Source: Polysphondylium violaceum (Eukaryota > Evosea > Eumycetozoa > Dictyosteliales > Dictyosteliaceae). Taken from it: DNA of 21,245 nt. The translations under genes were made by a program, and so were the position numbers. The stretch spans positions 1 through 21,245 of the forward strand of contig AJWJ01000417.1 of NCBI GenBank assembly GCA_000277445.1, given 5' to 3'. How positions within the stretch are numbered: position 1 is the first letter of the stretch; each line of letters starts with the position of its first letter. Shown here piece after piece: positions 8,499-19,000 of the stretch. The notes below the pieces were generated by a model that saw only the letters and a list, made by a program, of their open reading frames with translations, did no database searches and had not been told where the DNA came from.

Positions 8499-8905
8499 AT
8501 GAAGACTAGAGTATTTGTTTATTTTAAAGAGAATGACTGTATTATGTTGAAAGAAGATGATATTGGGCGCCAGGATAAACTCTCAAACTACTTTACAATT
8601 TTATATACTGTTCCTATAATATATGGGAGTAAGGGAATGGGAAAAACAAATTCAATAGTTTATAATATCAATTACTTGCTTAGGATATTAAACATAATAA
8701 TAATATTGCCAATTTTGTTAACATGAATTCTCGACGAATTTTTAAAACTATGCATGCACTTTGTCGAATTGTCTGTAGACATTTTTGATAAAAATATCTG
8801 CAAAGCTAGAGACTATTCTGAACAAGACTTTGCTTATTCGGTGGATCATTTTTACCCAACTACTACTACTGTAATATGGCTTTGTAAGCTTCTCGCGCAG
8901 GTTTA
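8499..8905 (+). pseudogene. Relic of a P-loop NTPase-like gene
   Basis: ATG 8499 opens a frame whose product contains YGSKGMGKTNS, a good Walker A motif (GxxxxGKT) near residue 48, followed by a hydrophobic helix. Coding-like sequence (ILDEFLKLCMHFVELSVD) continues beyond the first frame for about 60 codons. The piece is short, broken, and has no remaining C-terminal domain. The layout (a short N-terminal domain, then a P-loop) recalls the NTPase part of Crinkler-type proteins that dictyostelids carry, but this is a guess. Best read as a fossil. Confidence 0.4.
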
Positions 8906-9027
8906 GAAAGCAACTTCTTGTCTTGCTCTTGTGGAGTAAGGTGATTACCACTATGTAATAAACTAAACTCCAAAGATAAAGCCTTCTCATGCTCATCTAA
9001 AATGGAACCTGCTACATAACCATTACT
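8866..9027 (-). other. Coding-like fragment, opposite strand, unrecognised
   Basis: On the minus strand a possible acceptor (GAATATAG) is followed by a frame giving SILDEHEKALSLEFSLL and then LTPQEQDKKLLSKPAREAYK, ending at TAG 8866. Codon use is less AT-biased than the surroundings and the peptide is charged and helix-like, as in a real protein end. No start or upstream exon was found, and the upstream side runs into the 5' exon of cwf19l1. It may be the transposed last exon of another gene. Confidence 0.3.
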
Positions 9028-9116
9028 TATACCTATATTCAGATTGAGTTGAAAAATGAAAAACAATAGAAAAAAAAAAAAATCATGCATTATTTGATCA
9101 TCATTTTTGCATAACA

Positions 9117-10980
9117 ATGGAATCAAAGAAAATGTAAAATAGAATCTATATACACCGATTACAATTGTTGGATATTTATTAATTATTAGGAAATATACTT
9201 TAGATTAGTTTGTGGTGATGTAGGTGGATCATATCAACAACTATTTAAAAGAATCGAAACCGTCAATAAGTCAAATGCTGGTCCTTTTCAAATACTATTG
9301 TGTGTGGGATCATTCTTTGAACCATTTACACCTACTTCTCAATCAGTGTCTGTCGAGTTTGATGACATTCAATTGCCAGCAGAGTTGGTAAAGTATTGTA
9401 ATGGTGAATTGACAGTACCCATTCCAACATACTTTATTGCCTACACGTCAAATGACGCAAAATACATTGCAAAATTCACAGATGAAAACGGATCTTTGTG
9501 CAAGAATTTACATTATCTCGGAAAGAGTGGTGTTAAGACACTGTTAAATGACATCAATGTAGCCTTTTTGTCTGGTAAAGTAGATTTCCCAGTGAAAGAG
9601 GAAACTAATCAAGACGATCTATTTGATATGACCATTACAAAATCTGAAATTAAACAAGTCATTGATAGCTCAATTGATAAAAGAATTGATATATTACTCA
9701 CTAATCAATGGCCTAGAAATATATTACATTATGTAGAGTATGTAGATTTTTAATAGAATAAGATATATATAGTACTAATACTCTATCTAGACAAATACCT
9801 AATCATATAAAACATCCATTTAAAAAGGGTATGGATGGTATTAAAGAAGTATCAGATAAAATTAAACCAGCTTATCATTTTTCAAAAGATTCATTTTATT
9901 TACAAAGATTACCATTTCTAAACAACTCTCCTCTAACCAAAGTAACAAGATTCCTTTCATTGGCACCAGTATATAATGATAAGAAAGAAAAAGTAGGTTA
10001 TTTATGAATAATAATAGGAGTAGTAGTAGTGGTACTCATTTTATATTAATAATCATTCTCTTTAGTATTTATTTGCTATGAATTATCAACCAGATAAAGA
10101 AATTATAACAACTGACGCAACTCAAAATCCATTTGAATTTAAACAACCAGAGGAACAACAACAACAACAAGCATTAAAGAGACAAAGAAACAATAACGAT
10201 GAAAGTAGTGGAAATTTCTTTTTCGGAAGTGCAGGTGATAGTCAGTATCAAAAACAACAAAACAGACAACAACAACAACTACGTCACAAAAAGAATGTCG
10301 ATGTAAATTGTTGGTTTTGTTTATCTTCACCCGATGTCGATAGTGGATTAATTGTCACTGTGTCGTCAGAGAATTACTTGGCGTTTGCCAAAGGCGGTGT
10401 CGTAGAGAATCATCTATTGATTGTGTTTATCGAACACAAGCCATCCTATGTGTCTTTGGAAGAGTCTGAGAGAAACGATGTGGACAACATGATTGAAATC
10501 CTCAGAGAGTACTTCAACAAACATCACGACCAAGACATTGTGTTGTTTGAGAGAAACGTTCCATTAAAGGGTCAAGTCAGTCATGGTCATCTCCAGGTGA
10601 TACCCATTCCCAAGAATCTCGCATCCTCTGTCAAACAAGAGTTTGACCAACATGCCGATCAAGTCAATATCCAATTCAACGAGGTCAAAGACATCAATGC
10701 CGATCTCTTGCATCTCTCCCAAGACAGTTCCTACTTTTTCGTGATATTACCCGATGGCAGTAAAATGTATTCGCTCCTCCCCAAAGACAAACCCTTTGAC
10801 TATCAATTTGGCCGTCGTGTCATTGTCGATCTCCTCAAGACCCCTGAAAAGTTGAATTGGAAAGACTGTGTCGTTGAAAAGGAAAAAGAAAAACTCTTGG
10901 TGTCTGGCTTTCGAGAATCCTTTCAACCATTTTTCGATAATCATAAACTCAACAACGACAGTAATGATAATGAACAATAA
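9117..10980 (+). CDS. cwf19l1: CWF19-like protein 1 (Drn1 homologue), four exons
   Basis: Exons 9117-9133, 9204-9737, 9791-9992 and 10066-10980 join in frame to give 555 residues (human CWF19L1 has about 540). All three introns are GT-AG: GTAAAA...TTTAG, GTATGT...TCTAG with a TACTAATAC branch site, and GTAGGT...TTTAG. The N-terminal part is the metallophosphoesterase-like domain (LVCGDVGGSYQQLFKRI, LLCVGSFF, YLGKSGVKTL, DILLTNQWPRN, KPAYHF). A Gln/Asn-rich insert follows, then CwfJ C-terminal domain 1 (CWFCLSSPDVDSGLIV, YLAFAKGGVVENHLLI, HGHLQVIPIP) and domain 2 (GRRVIVDLL, WKDC, FRESFQPFFDN). The family works in the nucleus with the lariat debranching enzyme and late spliceosomes. It is intact and convergent with the oxygenase gene 200 nt downstream. 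Confidence 0.93.
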
Positions 10981-11180
10981 TAAAATATTTATTAATTTTT
11001 AGAAATTCTAATCATTACCAAATCAAAACATGAGTTAAAGATATTAAGATTTATTATTATATCAAAGGATAAAATGGGGTCAATCATTGCAAATCCTTTC
11101 TGGAAAATACTTAATTTTATATTTATCCAGACTATCGAGAGACTAATTTGTGGTGCAAGTATTGAAGAATCCATGAATAT
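10981..11180. terminator. Convergent 3' region between cwf19l1 and the oxygenase gene
   Basis: 200 nt between two stop codons facing each other. AATAAA-like sequence (AATAAAATATTTATT) begins at the cwf19l1 stop and could serve polyadenylation. A 39-codon plus-strand frame (11074-11193) is also present here. Confidence 0.4.
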
Positions 11181-12173
11181 TTATTTCTTATAATATGTAT
11201 ATGTGTCTGCAAATCTGCTCATGAGGTAGTCCCCTGCGAGGATGGGTTCATACTTTGGAGGATTCTCTGCAGAGCTACACGAGGGTAAGCAGGTGACTGG
11301 AGTCTTGTAGTGAGGCTCAAAAAAGAATACATAGGAGAATCGATCCTGTTTTGGTGAGAGGACTCTGTGAGGAGTGGAATGATAGATTCCGTTGGTCCAA
11401 CGATTAAGCATATCGCCAATATTTACGACAAAGGTGTCTTTGATAGGCACTGCGTTGATCCAGTTACCGTGGATATCGCCCACTTGGAGCCCGCCTGTGG
11501 TGTCTTGACACAACAAAGTAATGCACCCGTAATCGGTGTGTTCGCCAGCCGACAGCGACACCTTGCCCTGGTTATCTGTGGCACCCGACTGCTCTACGCC
11601 GGGATAATGTATCATACGAAATGCACACATAGGAAACTTGAACATGTCTTCAAAGAAATCTATGGGCAAATCCAGTGACAAGGTCACACAACTGAGAATA
11701 GTGGTGCCCAGCTTCAACATGGTGTAAAAATGATCGTCCACCAATTTCTGCCACTCACTACCCAATTTCTCGGGATATTGGTTGGGTCCGTGTAGTTTGG
11801 GACTGTCAGCAACAAGTGGGTGGTCTAGAGCCAATGGTTGGCCGAGATCAAACGTCTCTTTGTTGTCCACACTATCGGGACTCAGTTTCTCTGTAGCAAA
11901 CTCACCATAGCCCCGATGATTGACACTCTGGGTAATACTGATCTTGTTCTTTTCCTCTAGTGGCAAATTGAAGAGATCTCTGGATGCCTTTTCAATGGCC
12001 TTCATTCTAGAATCCTCTATTCCGTGTCCCTTTACATAAAAGAACCCAATCGAACGACATGCAGTATCTATTTGTTTAGAAACATCTTTCCATTTTTGCA
12101 CAACTTCTTTATCATTGGCATCAAATTTATTTAATATAATTGGTGAGATATCGATAATAGGTATAGTTGACAT
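11181..12173 (-). CDS. 2-oxoglutarate/Fe(II)-dependent oxygenase, isopenicillin-N-synthase-like
   Basis: Single exon, 330 residues, a typical length. The N-terminal DIOX_N region starts with IPIIDISP and includes CRSIGFFYVKGHGI, the usual helper motif. The catalytic jelly roll follows: Fe(II) ligands H212 and D214 (AGEHTDYG) and H269 (YHSTPHRV), with R278-F-S280 (DRFSYVFFF) to hold 2-oxoglutarate. All key residues are present, so it should be an active hydroxylase, desaturase or cyclase in the cytosol. The substrate cannot be predicted; the superfamily covers plant hormones, alkaloids and antibiotics, and unassigned fungal and amoebal members are common. There is no signal peptide. It lies downstream of the imidazolonepropionase gene on the same strand (195 nt apart), without evidence of a shared function. 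Confidence 0.88.
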   Translation of the reverse strand: MSTIPIIDISPIILNKFDANDKEVVQKWKDVSKQIDTACRSIGFFYVKGHGIEDSRMKAIEKASRDLFNLPLEEKNKISITQSVNHRGYGEFATEKLSPDSVDNKETFDLGQPLALDHPLVADSPKLHGPNQYPEKLGSEWQKLVDDHFYTMLKLGTTILSCVTLSLDLPIDFFEDMFKFPMCAFRMIHYPGVEQSGATDNQGKVSLSAGEHTDYGCITLLCQDTTGGLQVGDIHGNWINAVPIKDTFVVNIGDMLNRWTNGIYHSTPHRVLSPKQDRFSYVFFFEPHYKTPVTCLPSCSSAENPPKYEPILAGDYLMSRFADTYTYYKK

Positions 12174-12367
12174 ATTTCACTACTTTTATGTATATGTGTG
12201 TTGATTGTATTTAGAAATAAGGATGAATGTATGTTTCATTTTACTAAATAAAAGCAGTGTGGGTGTGGGATAAAATGAAGAAAAAAATAAAAATTATAAA
12301 TGAGCGGGGTGGATAAAAATATACCACCAAAAACAACAAAGATTTTAAAATTGGAAGGTGCAAATAT
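12174..12367. promoter_or_regulatory. Spacer between imidazolonepropionase 3' end and oxygenase start
   Basis: 194 nt that must hold both the 3' end of the upstream minus-strand gene and the promoter of the oxygenase. It is AT-rich with a T-rich minus-strand patch; no defined element was recognised. Confidence 0.35.
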
Positions 12368-13704
12368 TTATTTAGATTCAAAAGCAACATTACCTTTTTT
12401 AATAACCAAAGAAATGGGTGGATCACACATTTGATAAATAATGTGTTCCCATTTTGGAGCATTTAAAATGACAAAATCGGCACATTTGCCAACTTCCAAT
12501 GAGCCGTGAGTAGATGATCTGTTGATAGAGGCTGCAGAGTTGATGGTTGCGGCGACGAGTGCTTCGTTCATATTCATTTTCATTAAAACACAGGCGAGGT
12601 TCATAACAAATGGCATAGAGAGACAATGGGCATTTGGATTGAAATCACTGCCCAAGGCAACGGGTACGCCCAATTCAATCATACGACGAGCGGGTGGACA
12701 CTCTAATCTGAGAATGTATGCTGTGGTGGGAAGAAGAACACCAAATGTTGGTACTTGGGCCATGGCCTTCATACCCTCTTCACTAACCTTTTCCAAATGG
12801 CTGATGGCTCTGGCTTTCAACTCGCCTGCCAATTCGCCTGAACGCATAAAAGAAAGCTCGTCACCGTGGAAATTGATCTCCAATCCAAGCTTTTGACCCT
12901 CCTCTAAAATACGTTTGGTGTCATCGTACTCGTAGAAACCCTTCTCGAGGAAGACGTCAATGTTTGATGGAGAGATTTCGCCGAGGTCTCTGAGTCTTTT
13001 GAGCTCGGGTAATTGTACATTGACAATATCGTCGGTGGCCTCTGCAGCAGTCAGGCCCTTGGGCACTGCATGGCCACCAAGATAAGTAGACACAATCTCC
13101 ACACTGTGCTCCTTGGCAGCTGTGTGCAACACCTTTAACATCTTCATTTCAGTCTCTTTTTCCAAACCATAGCCGCTCTTGGCCTCGATGAGTGTAGTAC
13201 CGCTCTTTACCATTCTATCTAATCTTGGTTTGAGTAATTCCAACAACTCTTGTTCAGAGCTTTGTCTAGTGTGAGAGATGGTGAACTGAATACCACCACC
13301 AGCCTTGTGCACGTCGAGATAAGTGGCACCTGCCAATTTCATTGCAAATTCATGAACACGATCACCACTAAACACTGGATGAGTGTGTGCGTCTACAAAA
13401 CCAGGCAAAACAACTCTATTTTTACAATCGATCACCTTTTCAAATGTAAATGATTTATACTTTTCTTCCATTTCACTAGCGTTTCCTAAATCTGCAATAT
13501 TACCATTGTTGTCTACAATTAATGTACCATTTTCAATGATTTCAACCTATTATTTTTTAGTTTTGTTAGCAGAAAGAAATTACTTGATTTCAATAAAGCA
13601 ATATGTACCTCACTCATATCCTTACCAATTTTGTAAGGTTTGCCTTTAGATACGACCACTAATTGAGCAGCATCTTTTAATTTTAATTTGTAGTCAAATG
13701 ACAT
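12368..13704 (-). CDS. amdhd1: Imidazolonepropionase (histidine degradation), two exons
   Basis: Hydrolyses 4-imidazolone-5-propanoate to N-formimino-L-glutamate, third step of histidine breakdown. Exon 1 (13609-13704) and exon 2 (12368-13546) flank a 62-nt intron (13547-13608, GTACAT...ATAG). The joined frame is 424 residues, against 426 in human AMDHD1. Amidohydrolase signatures are complete: H86-x-H88 in PGFVDAHTHPVFSGDR, EAKSGYGLE, GGHAVP, H259 and E262 in NFHGDELS, SHLEKVS (H282), and D333 in ALGSDFNPNA. These are the metal and substrate residues known from bacterial HutI. Exon 1 supplies the N-terminal beta strand (LKDAAQLVVVSKGKPYKIG). An internal Met at 13471 would cut off the first 57 residues and is not the start. 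No other hut gene lies in the window. Confidence 0.95.
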
Positions 13705-13975
13705 CTCTTCTTTTTTTGGTGAGAAATAAAAATGATCATTTTTTTGAAATTACTTCAAATGATTTTTCCCTTTTTTTTTTCTACCTCACTAAACTAGACA
13801 GACAGAAAAAACAGATTCAAATATCAAGGATAAGGGATATTGATTACGTGGACACATGATGGATAGTGTAGACACTATAGTATCAAAGTATAAAAATATG
13901 GCATTCCTAACGACATTACAAAAACTGATGTCAATATAAACAAGTAGAAAAACCTTATGTATAAATAAAATATAT
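13705..13975. promoter_or_regulatory. Intergenic region upstream of imidazolonepropionase
   Basis: 271 nt between the start of imidazolonepropionase and the stop of the dehydrogenase, both on the minus strand. It has T/A runs near 13738-13785. No gene or recognisable site was seen. Confidence 0.35.
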
Positions 13976-15123
13976 TTATTCTAAATAATCTTTTACGAGT
14001 TCCAAACTTTGATTCCAGAGATCATCCATTAATTTGGCGTCATAAGATTGTGAACTTGATTTAATTATTTTAGAGTCGTCATAATATTTGCCATTGACGT
14101 CTTGATACTCTTTGTCTATGGCAACCTTTACAATGGATCTAGCACAATACTCTGCAGATTTAAATACAGTGTGATAGAGATTCTTTAGTGGGAAGGGAAG
14201 ATTAACAATCTCACTTGCAAATATACCGGGATGAAGTGCATTCACTGTGGGCAATCTATTGCTTCCATCCAATGCGGATGTATACTTGTCTGCGATATAG
14301 TCCTTCATCTTGTATGTCGATAGAATCTGTGCCATCTTTGACTGACAATAGGTGGCAAATGTGTAGGAATTGTTTTCAGTGAGATTTGATAATTTGAACG
14401 ACGAGTATTGGTGTACACATGAACTAACATTGATAATACGACCAGCAGGTGATTCACAAATGTTGTCCAACATTAATAAAGAGAGTAGGAAATGACCCAA
14501 ATAGTTTGCAAGGAATTGAGTGTTTATCACCTGACCCGATGAAATGGTGGTGAGGGGTGGTTGCCATTTCAAGTCCTCCCACAGCCACATAATACCTGCA
14601 TTATTTATCAATATATCACATTTTAATTGTTTGCTCTTAAACTCTTGTACAAATGATTTGACACTCTCGAGCGACAATAAATCCAATTTAATAAATTCCA
14701 ATTTATCATTTGTATTATTTGTCAACTCCTTTATTTCTTTAATTGCCTCTTTTGCTTTATTTTCATTTCTACAAGCTTATTGATATTGATATTAATATTA
14801 ATATTTGTGTGTGTACATCTCTCTCTTTCTCAACATAAAACTTACCAAAAATAATATGTGCATTTAATTTTGCAATCTTTTTAGCAATCTCTTTACCAAG
14901 TCCTGCATTTGAACCTGTGATAATAACTACTTTATCTGAAAGATCATATTTTTCATAATCCTAGGATAGAAAAATGTTAGTATATGAGTGTGAATGTCAT
15001 TTGATGCACCACCACACTTATTATATAACATACAATATCTTTTGTAGATGTTAACAAAGGCATGATTGCAATTTTATAAAAGATAGTTAGAGCTATCAAT
15101 AAACATACGATCTCTATTATCAT
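13976..15123 (-). CDS. Membrane-anchored short-chain dehydrogenase/reductase, three exons
   Basis: Exons 15034-15123, 14846-14960 and 13976-14775 give 334 residues; introns are 14961-15033 (GTATGT...CCTAG) and 14776-14845 (GTAAGT...ATAAG). ATG 15123 begins a hydrophobic anchor (IVCLLIALTIF), so the enzyme probably sits on the ER or a lipid droplet. Rossmann motifs: T45GSNAGLG52 for NAD(P), ACRN after strand 2, NNAG at 126-129, NVSS near 185 and the catalytic Y211-x3-K215 (YCQSK). HPGIFASEI follows as in retinol-dehydrogenase-like SDRs. The ACRN motif right at the splice join hints at NADP(H) use. Family members reduce or oxidise retinoids, steroids and other lipids; the substrate here is unknown. 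It shares a 210-nt divergent promoter region with the aldolase gene. Confidence 0.9.
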
Positions 15124-15333
15124 CGTCTTATTCGGTAGCACAACAACTAAAAATCTCACACCTTTTTTTTGATGATTTTCGACGACTTTCGTGCGTGAAT
15201 CTCCAATTTGATTGCAAAAAATCAAAAAAAAACAAATAAATTAATTTAAAGTTTTATGCGTCATTGCCATGTTTTAAACACACTTCACACAAGATATACA
15301 GACAGATATAGATATATATTAGATAGAAGCAAT
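15124..15333. promoter_or_regulatory. Divergent promoter region of the dehydrogenase and deoxyribose-phosphate aldolase
   Basis: 210 nt between two start codons pointing away from each other. It contains an A-tract (about 15217-15240) near the middle, typical of dictyostelid core promoters, and an AGATATAGATATATA run near 15303-15320. An in-frame upstream ATG for the aldolase lies at 15256. Confidence 0.45.
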
Positions 15334-15984
15334 ATGCAATACTCCAAATACTTTGATCACACTATATTGAAGGCAGATGCCACGAGAGAAAACGTATTGG
15401 CTCTGTGTAAAGAAGCACTTGAACATGATTTTGCATCGGTGTGTGTCAATGGCTACAGAACTAAATTGGTGGCAGAGCAATTAAGGGGAAGCAATGTAAA
15501 GGTATGCACCGTTGTGGGGTTCCCTTTGGGTGCCATGAGCACTGCTGCCAAAGCATACGAAACTGAGCAAGCCATCAAAGACGGTGCACAAGAGATTGAC
15601 ATGGTCGTCAATATCGGTGCATTGAAAGACAAAGACTATGACACTGTGTTGCAAGACATTGTTGCTGTCAAACACGCTTGCGGGGATGTGTTGCTCAAGG
15701 TTATCATAGAGACATGTTTACTCAGTGACGAGGAAAAAGTAAAAGTCTGTCAATTGGTTGTTGAAGCCAAAGCAGAATATGTCAAGACATCTACAGGATT
15801 CAGTACCAGCGGTGCAACCGAACACGACGTCGCTCTCATGAAATCAACAGTCGCTGGAAAAGCATTGGTGAAAGCATCTGGTGGTATTCGAGACTACGAA
15901 ACCGCTCAAAAAATGATTGCCGCTGGTGCTGACAGACTTGGTACCTCTGCCACTATTAAAATTGTAAATGATTCTAAAAAATAA
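15334..15984 (+). CDS. deoC: Deoxyribose-phosphate aldolase
   Basis: Splits 2-deoxy-D-ribose 5-phosphate into glyceraldehyde 3-phosphate and acetaldehyde, the last step of deoxynucleoside breakdown, in the cytosol. Starting at Met 15334 ([17 protein letters not shown]) it has 216 residues, the normal length for short DeoC proteins. The TIM-barrel residues are all there: D89 in EIDMVVN, the Schiff-base lysine K151 in YVKTSTGFS and the second lysine K180 in [19 protein letters not shown] is the usual strand-3 motif. An in-frame ATG at 15256 would add 26 Arg/His-rich residues; family length and the conserved start favour 15334. Single exon. Convergent with the P5 ATPase gene, with 101 nt between stops. 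Confidence 0.95.
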   Translation: MQYSKYFDHTILKADATRENVLALCKEALEHDFASVCVNGYRTKLVAEQLRGSNVKVCTVVGFPLGAMSTAAKAYETEQAIKDGAQEIDMVVNIGALKDKDYDTVLQDIVAVKHACGDVLLKVIIETCLLSDEEKVKVCQLVVEAKAEYVKTSTGFSTSGATEHDVALMKSTVAGKALVKASGGIRDYETAQKMIAAGADRLGTSATIKIVNDSKK

Positions 15985-16085
15985 ATAGATATAGATATAT
16001 ACGTTATTCAATATAGATAATAATACTATCTACTACTATCTGTCTCTGAGTTTATTATGATTTAAGAAATTATATATGTTTATGT
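15985..16085. terminator. Convergent 3' region between deoC and the P5B ATPase
   Basis: 101 nt between two facing stop codons. An AATAAA overlaps the deoC stop (about 15979-15985). The short length means both transcripts must end within it or overlap. Confidence 0.4.
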
Positions 16086-19000
16086 CTAACTAATTGGTAG
16101 TAATACACTATTTTCAGTAATTCTAGGATCAATTGGGACCTCTTTAGAATAAATCAAAGAAACATTTTGAACCTTCTTCTTTTTAGATCTCTTTTTATAC
16201 ATGTAAAATGAAAATTCAACAATGGTACTGAGTACTAAATTTGCACAAATAAATCCAAACAATGTAAGTCTCCAACTAACAGGTAAAACTAAAAGTTGTC
16301 CAAAATCCCATACCTTTTGAGTTGGTAAAAATAGTATTAACAAACTTGTAATCAATGTAATTAAGTAAGTTAAAAATAAATATCCTATCGTAGTAATATG
16401 AATAGAGTTAGTTGGTTGATATATGTGTTGAATTGAGTATAATAAAGAGATACAATACTATTTGTATATAATGGTTTTAAAAATGGTTTACCAAATGATA
16501 ATGTAAATGCTATGATTAGATATTGGAAACAGCCATAGGTAAACAGGGTGGTTGTAACATAGTTTATAATATTTTCATCATCGATAATGTCGTCATTGTA
16601 CCATGACTTTGTACGGAGGAAAAAGAAAATAACCGTTTGGAAAGATATGCAAACGAGGACGTGTACAACGAGGGACCCGACAATGGCACCTGAAATTAAT
16701 CTACCCGAGGGTCTTTTGATAGAGAGTGTGTCACAGGGTCTTGTCATACCCATAAATATGACCAATGGGAAAATGATCCAGAGATCTTGATATAAATACA
16801 TCCAGTTACCTAAAACTGATGCAATGAAATACAGGAAAATGACCGTGGTAAACTGAATCAATGAGTACATGCCCATGAATTGAAAGAGTTTAAAAGAGAC
16901 GGCTAGCGAGGCACGACCTTCTTTGATGAGTGTTGGACAGCAACTAATGTCGGTAACGGTGGATGTAAAGGGGGCAGCGATAGAGGCCTCAGACTCTGAT
17001 AGCGAGATACCGATGTGGGCGGCCTTGAGGGCACCGCAATCGTTGGCACCATCGCCACACATGGCCACATAGAGACCAACACGTTGGAGCTCTTCAACAA
17101 GAACTTGTTTCTCGTCTGGTGTCATTCTCGAATACACGATGCCTCTTTTCAACATATTGTTGAATTTCTGCGAGCCTGTAGCCAAGTAATTGTGGTAGAG
17201 CTTTTTGAAAACGGGCCCGGTGATAATGAGATTAAAGTCATTGCTGCAGTCCGAGTCGAGGGTCAATGTTGATGGATCGAGTCTGTGGTAGTCGCCCTTT
17301 TCCTTGCTAATATGCTCCCATGTGATGACAGATCCGTCGTCAGCGTTTTCGCAAGTGTCCAAAATACCCATAAACAATATGCTGTCCTTTTTGATGATTC
17401 CTGTCTGCTTTGCAACGCTTTTGGCAGTGAGAGGATTGTCGCCGGTGCACATAATGGTTTTAATGTTGGCCTTTTGCAAGATATCTATGGTGGGAGGCGA
17501 TTGAGACTTGATTTTGTTCTCCATGACGATAAAGCCCAAGAATATCAACTGGGACTCTGTCTTTAGACGCAACTCGTCCTTGTCGGCAGTGATTGGTCCG
17601 TCCCATGGCTTGTAGGCACACGAAAGCACTCTGTAGCCCTTTTCAGTGAATATAGCCAATTGCTTGTCATAGTCGGATGGAATCGAGTCGGACAACGACA
17701 GCTTTTTCAACATCTCTGGAGAGCCTTTGACAAAACTATAGGATTGCTTGTTGGATTGGAATTGGACTAATACACTCATTCTTTGAAACTGCGATTGGAA
17801 ATCAAATTTCTCGAGATAGGTGATATTCTCGTTGGGTCGCATGGGGTCTGCGTGGGGAATAGAGATGTAGTGGCTCGCGTGGTCTTCGTGAATTACAGAG
17901 TGGGTAGCTTCAAATATCTTGACCTCTAAAGGATCACCCGAGACCTTGTCGTCAATGACCGAGAGCGAGTGACAGGATGCCATCAACATTTTGAATAGAT
18001 AGTTGTCAAATTGAGTGATATCTTTACAGACTTGAGTAAATGCAACCTCTGAGCCTGCTTGGGTGTCTTGTTGCTGCTGATAGATGGTCGGTAAAATGCC
18101 ATAGAGGTCTAAGCCTTCTTCAGTGAGTGTGCCTGTCTTATCAAAACAAAACACTTGGATCTTTCCAGCCATGTTGATTCTGGGCGGAGAAATACAAAAT
18201 ATCTTACTCTTTTTCAAACGGACCATGGCAAAGCCGGTACCCACTGTCATGGCCATTGGGAGGGCGGGTGGGATGACAATGGTGATGAGGTCGAGTGCTC
18301 TAAGGACAATGGTTTTGGGATCCTCTCCCAAGGAATTCAATCTCCACACAGAGATACTAAAGCCCACCAAGGCGATGGAACAGAGGACACCGACAAACTT
18401 GAGTGACTCAGCAAAGAATTTAAAGTGTGATTTCTTGGGATACAATATACTGAGGATTAGCTTGCCTTTGGTGGTTTGGAATGAAGTGTGACGCACCATA
18501 CCATAGACCTTTTTGTCTGTACCGCTGCCTGTGCCTCCGGTAAGCTTCATGATCATTGTGCCTCCGTAGAGGAGTGATCTCTTTTCGCGAGTAAAGTCTT
18601 TGGTGTCGTCTCTGAATCCGTCGACACTGACGTTGCGGTACGCTTGTATGTCGGCGTCGCTGAGAATACTGTATTTTGTCACGGGGATGCTCTCACCAGT
18701 CAACATACTTTCGTTCAAAATTGCTTGGCCAGTAAGGAGAATAACGTCACAGGGCATGGTAAAGTTTTGTCTGAGTTGGATAATGTCGCCCGGCACCAAA
18801 TCCTTGCTCTCTAACTCCTGTACTTGGCCATCTCTCAACACATCGACCATGCACGAGAAATATGATATCTTTTTCAACGACAGGAGGTTGGATCTGATCT
18901 CGACGAGATTCAGTGTGGCGCTGATGGTGGCAATCAAAAAGATGGCGATCGCATAGTAATAGTACTCTTCGGCCATCCACAAAAAGACACTGTACAATTG

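Noticed and set aside
10992-11174. 60-codon minus-strand frame between convergent genes
   Set aside because: No motif, and composition is explained by AT-rich 3' flanking DNA.
11367-11678. 103-codon plus-strand frame
   Set aside because: Antisense to the catalytic part of the 2-oxoglutarate oxygenase.
12522-12896. 124-codon plus-strand frame
   Set aside because: Antisense to imidazolonepropionase, which has full motif support.
15124-15225. Upstream extension of the dehydrogenase from Met 15225
   Set aside because: Adds a basic, non-conserved stretch ahead of the obvious membrane anchor; Met 15123 is the more natural start.
18123-18491. 122-codon plus-strand frame and neighbours
   Set aside because: Antisense to the P5B ATPase catalytic core.
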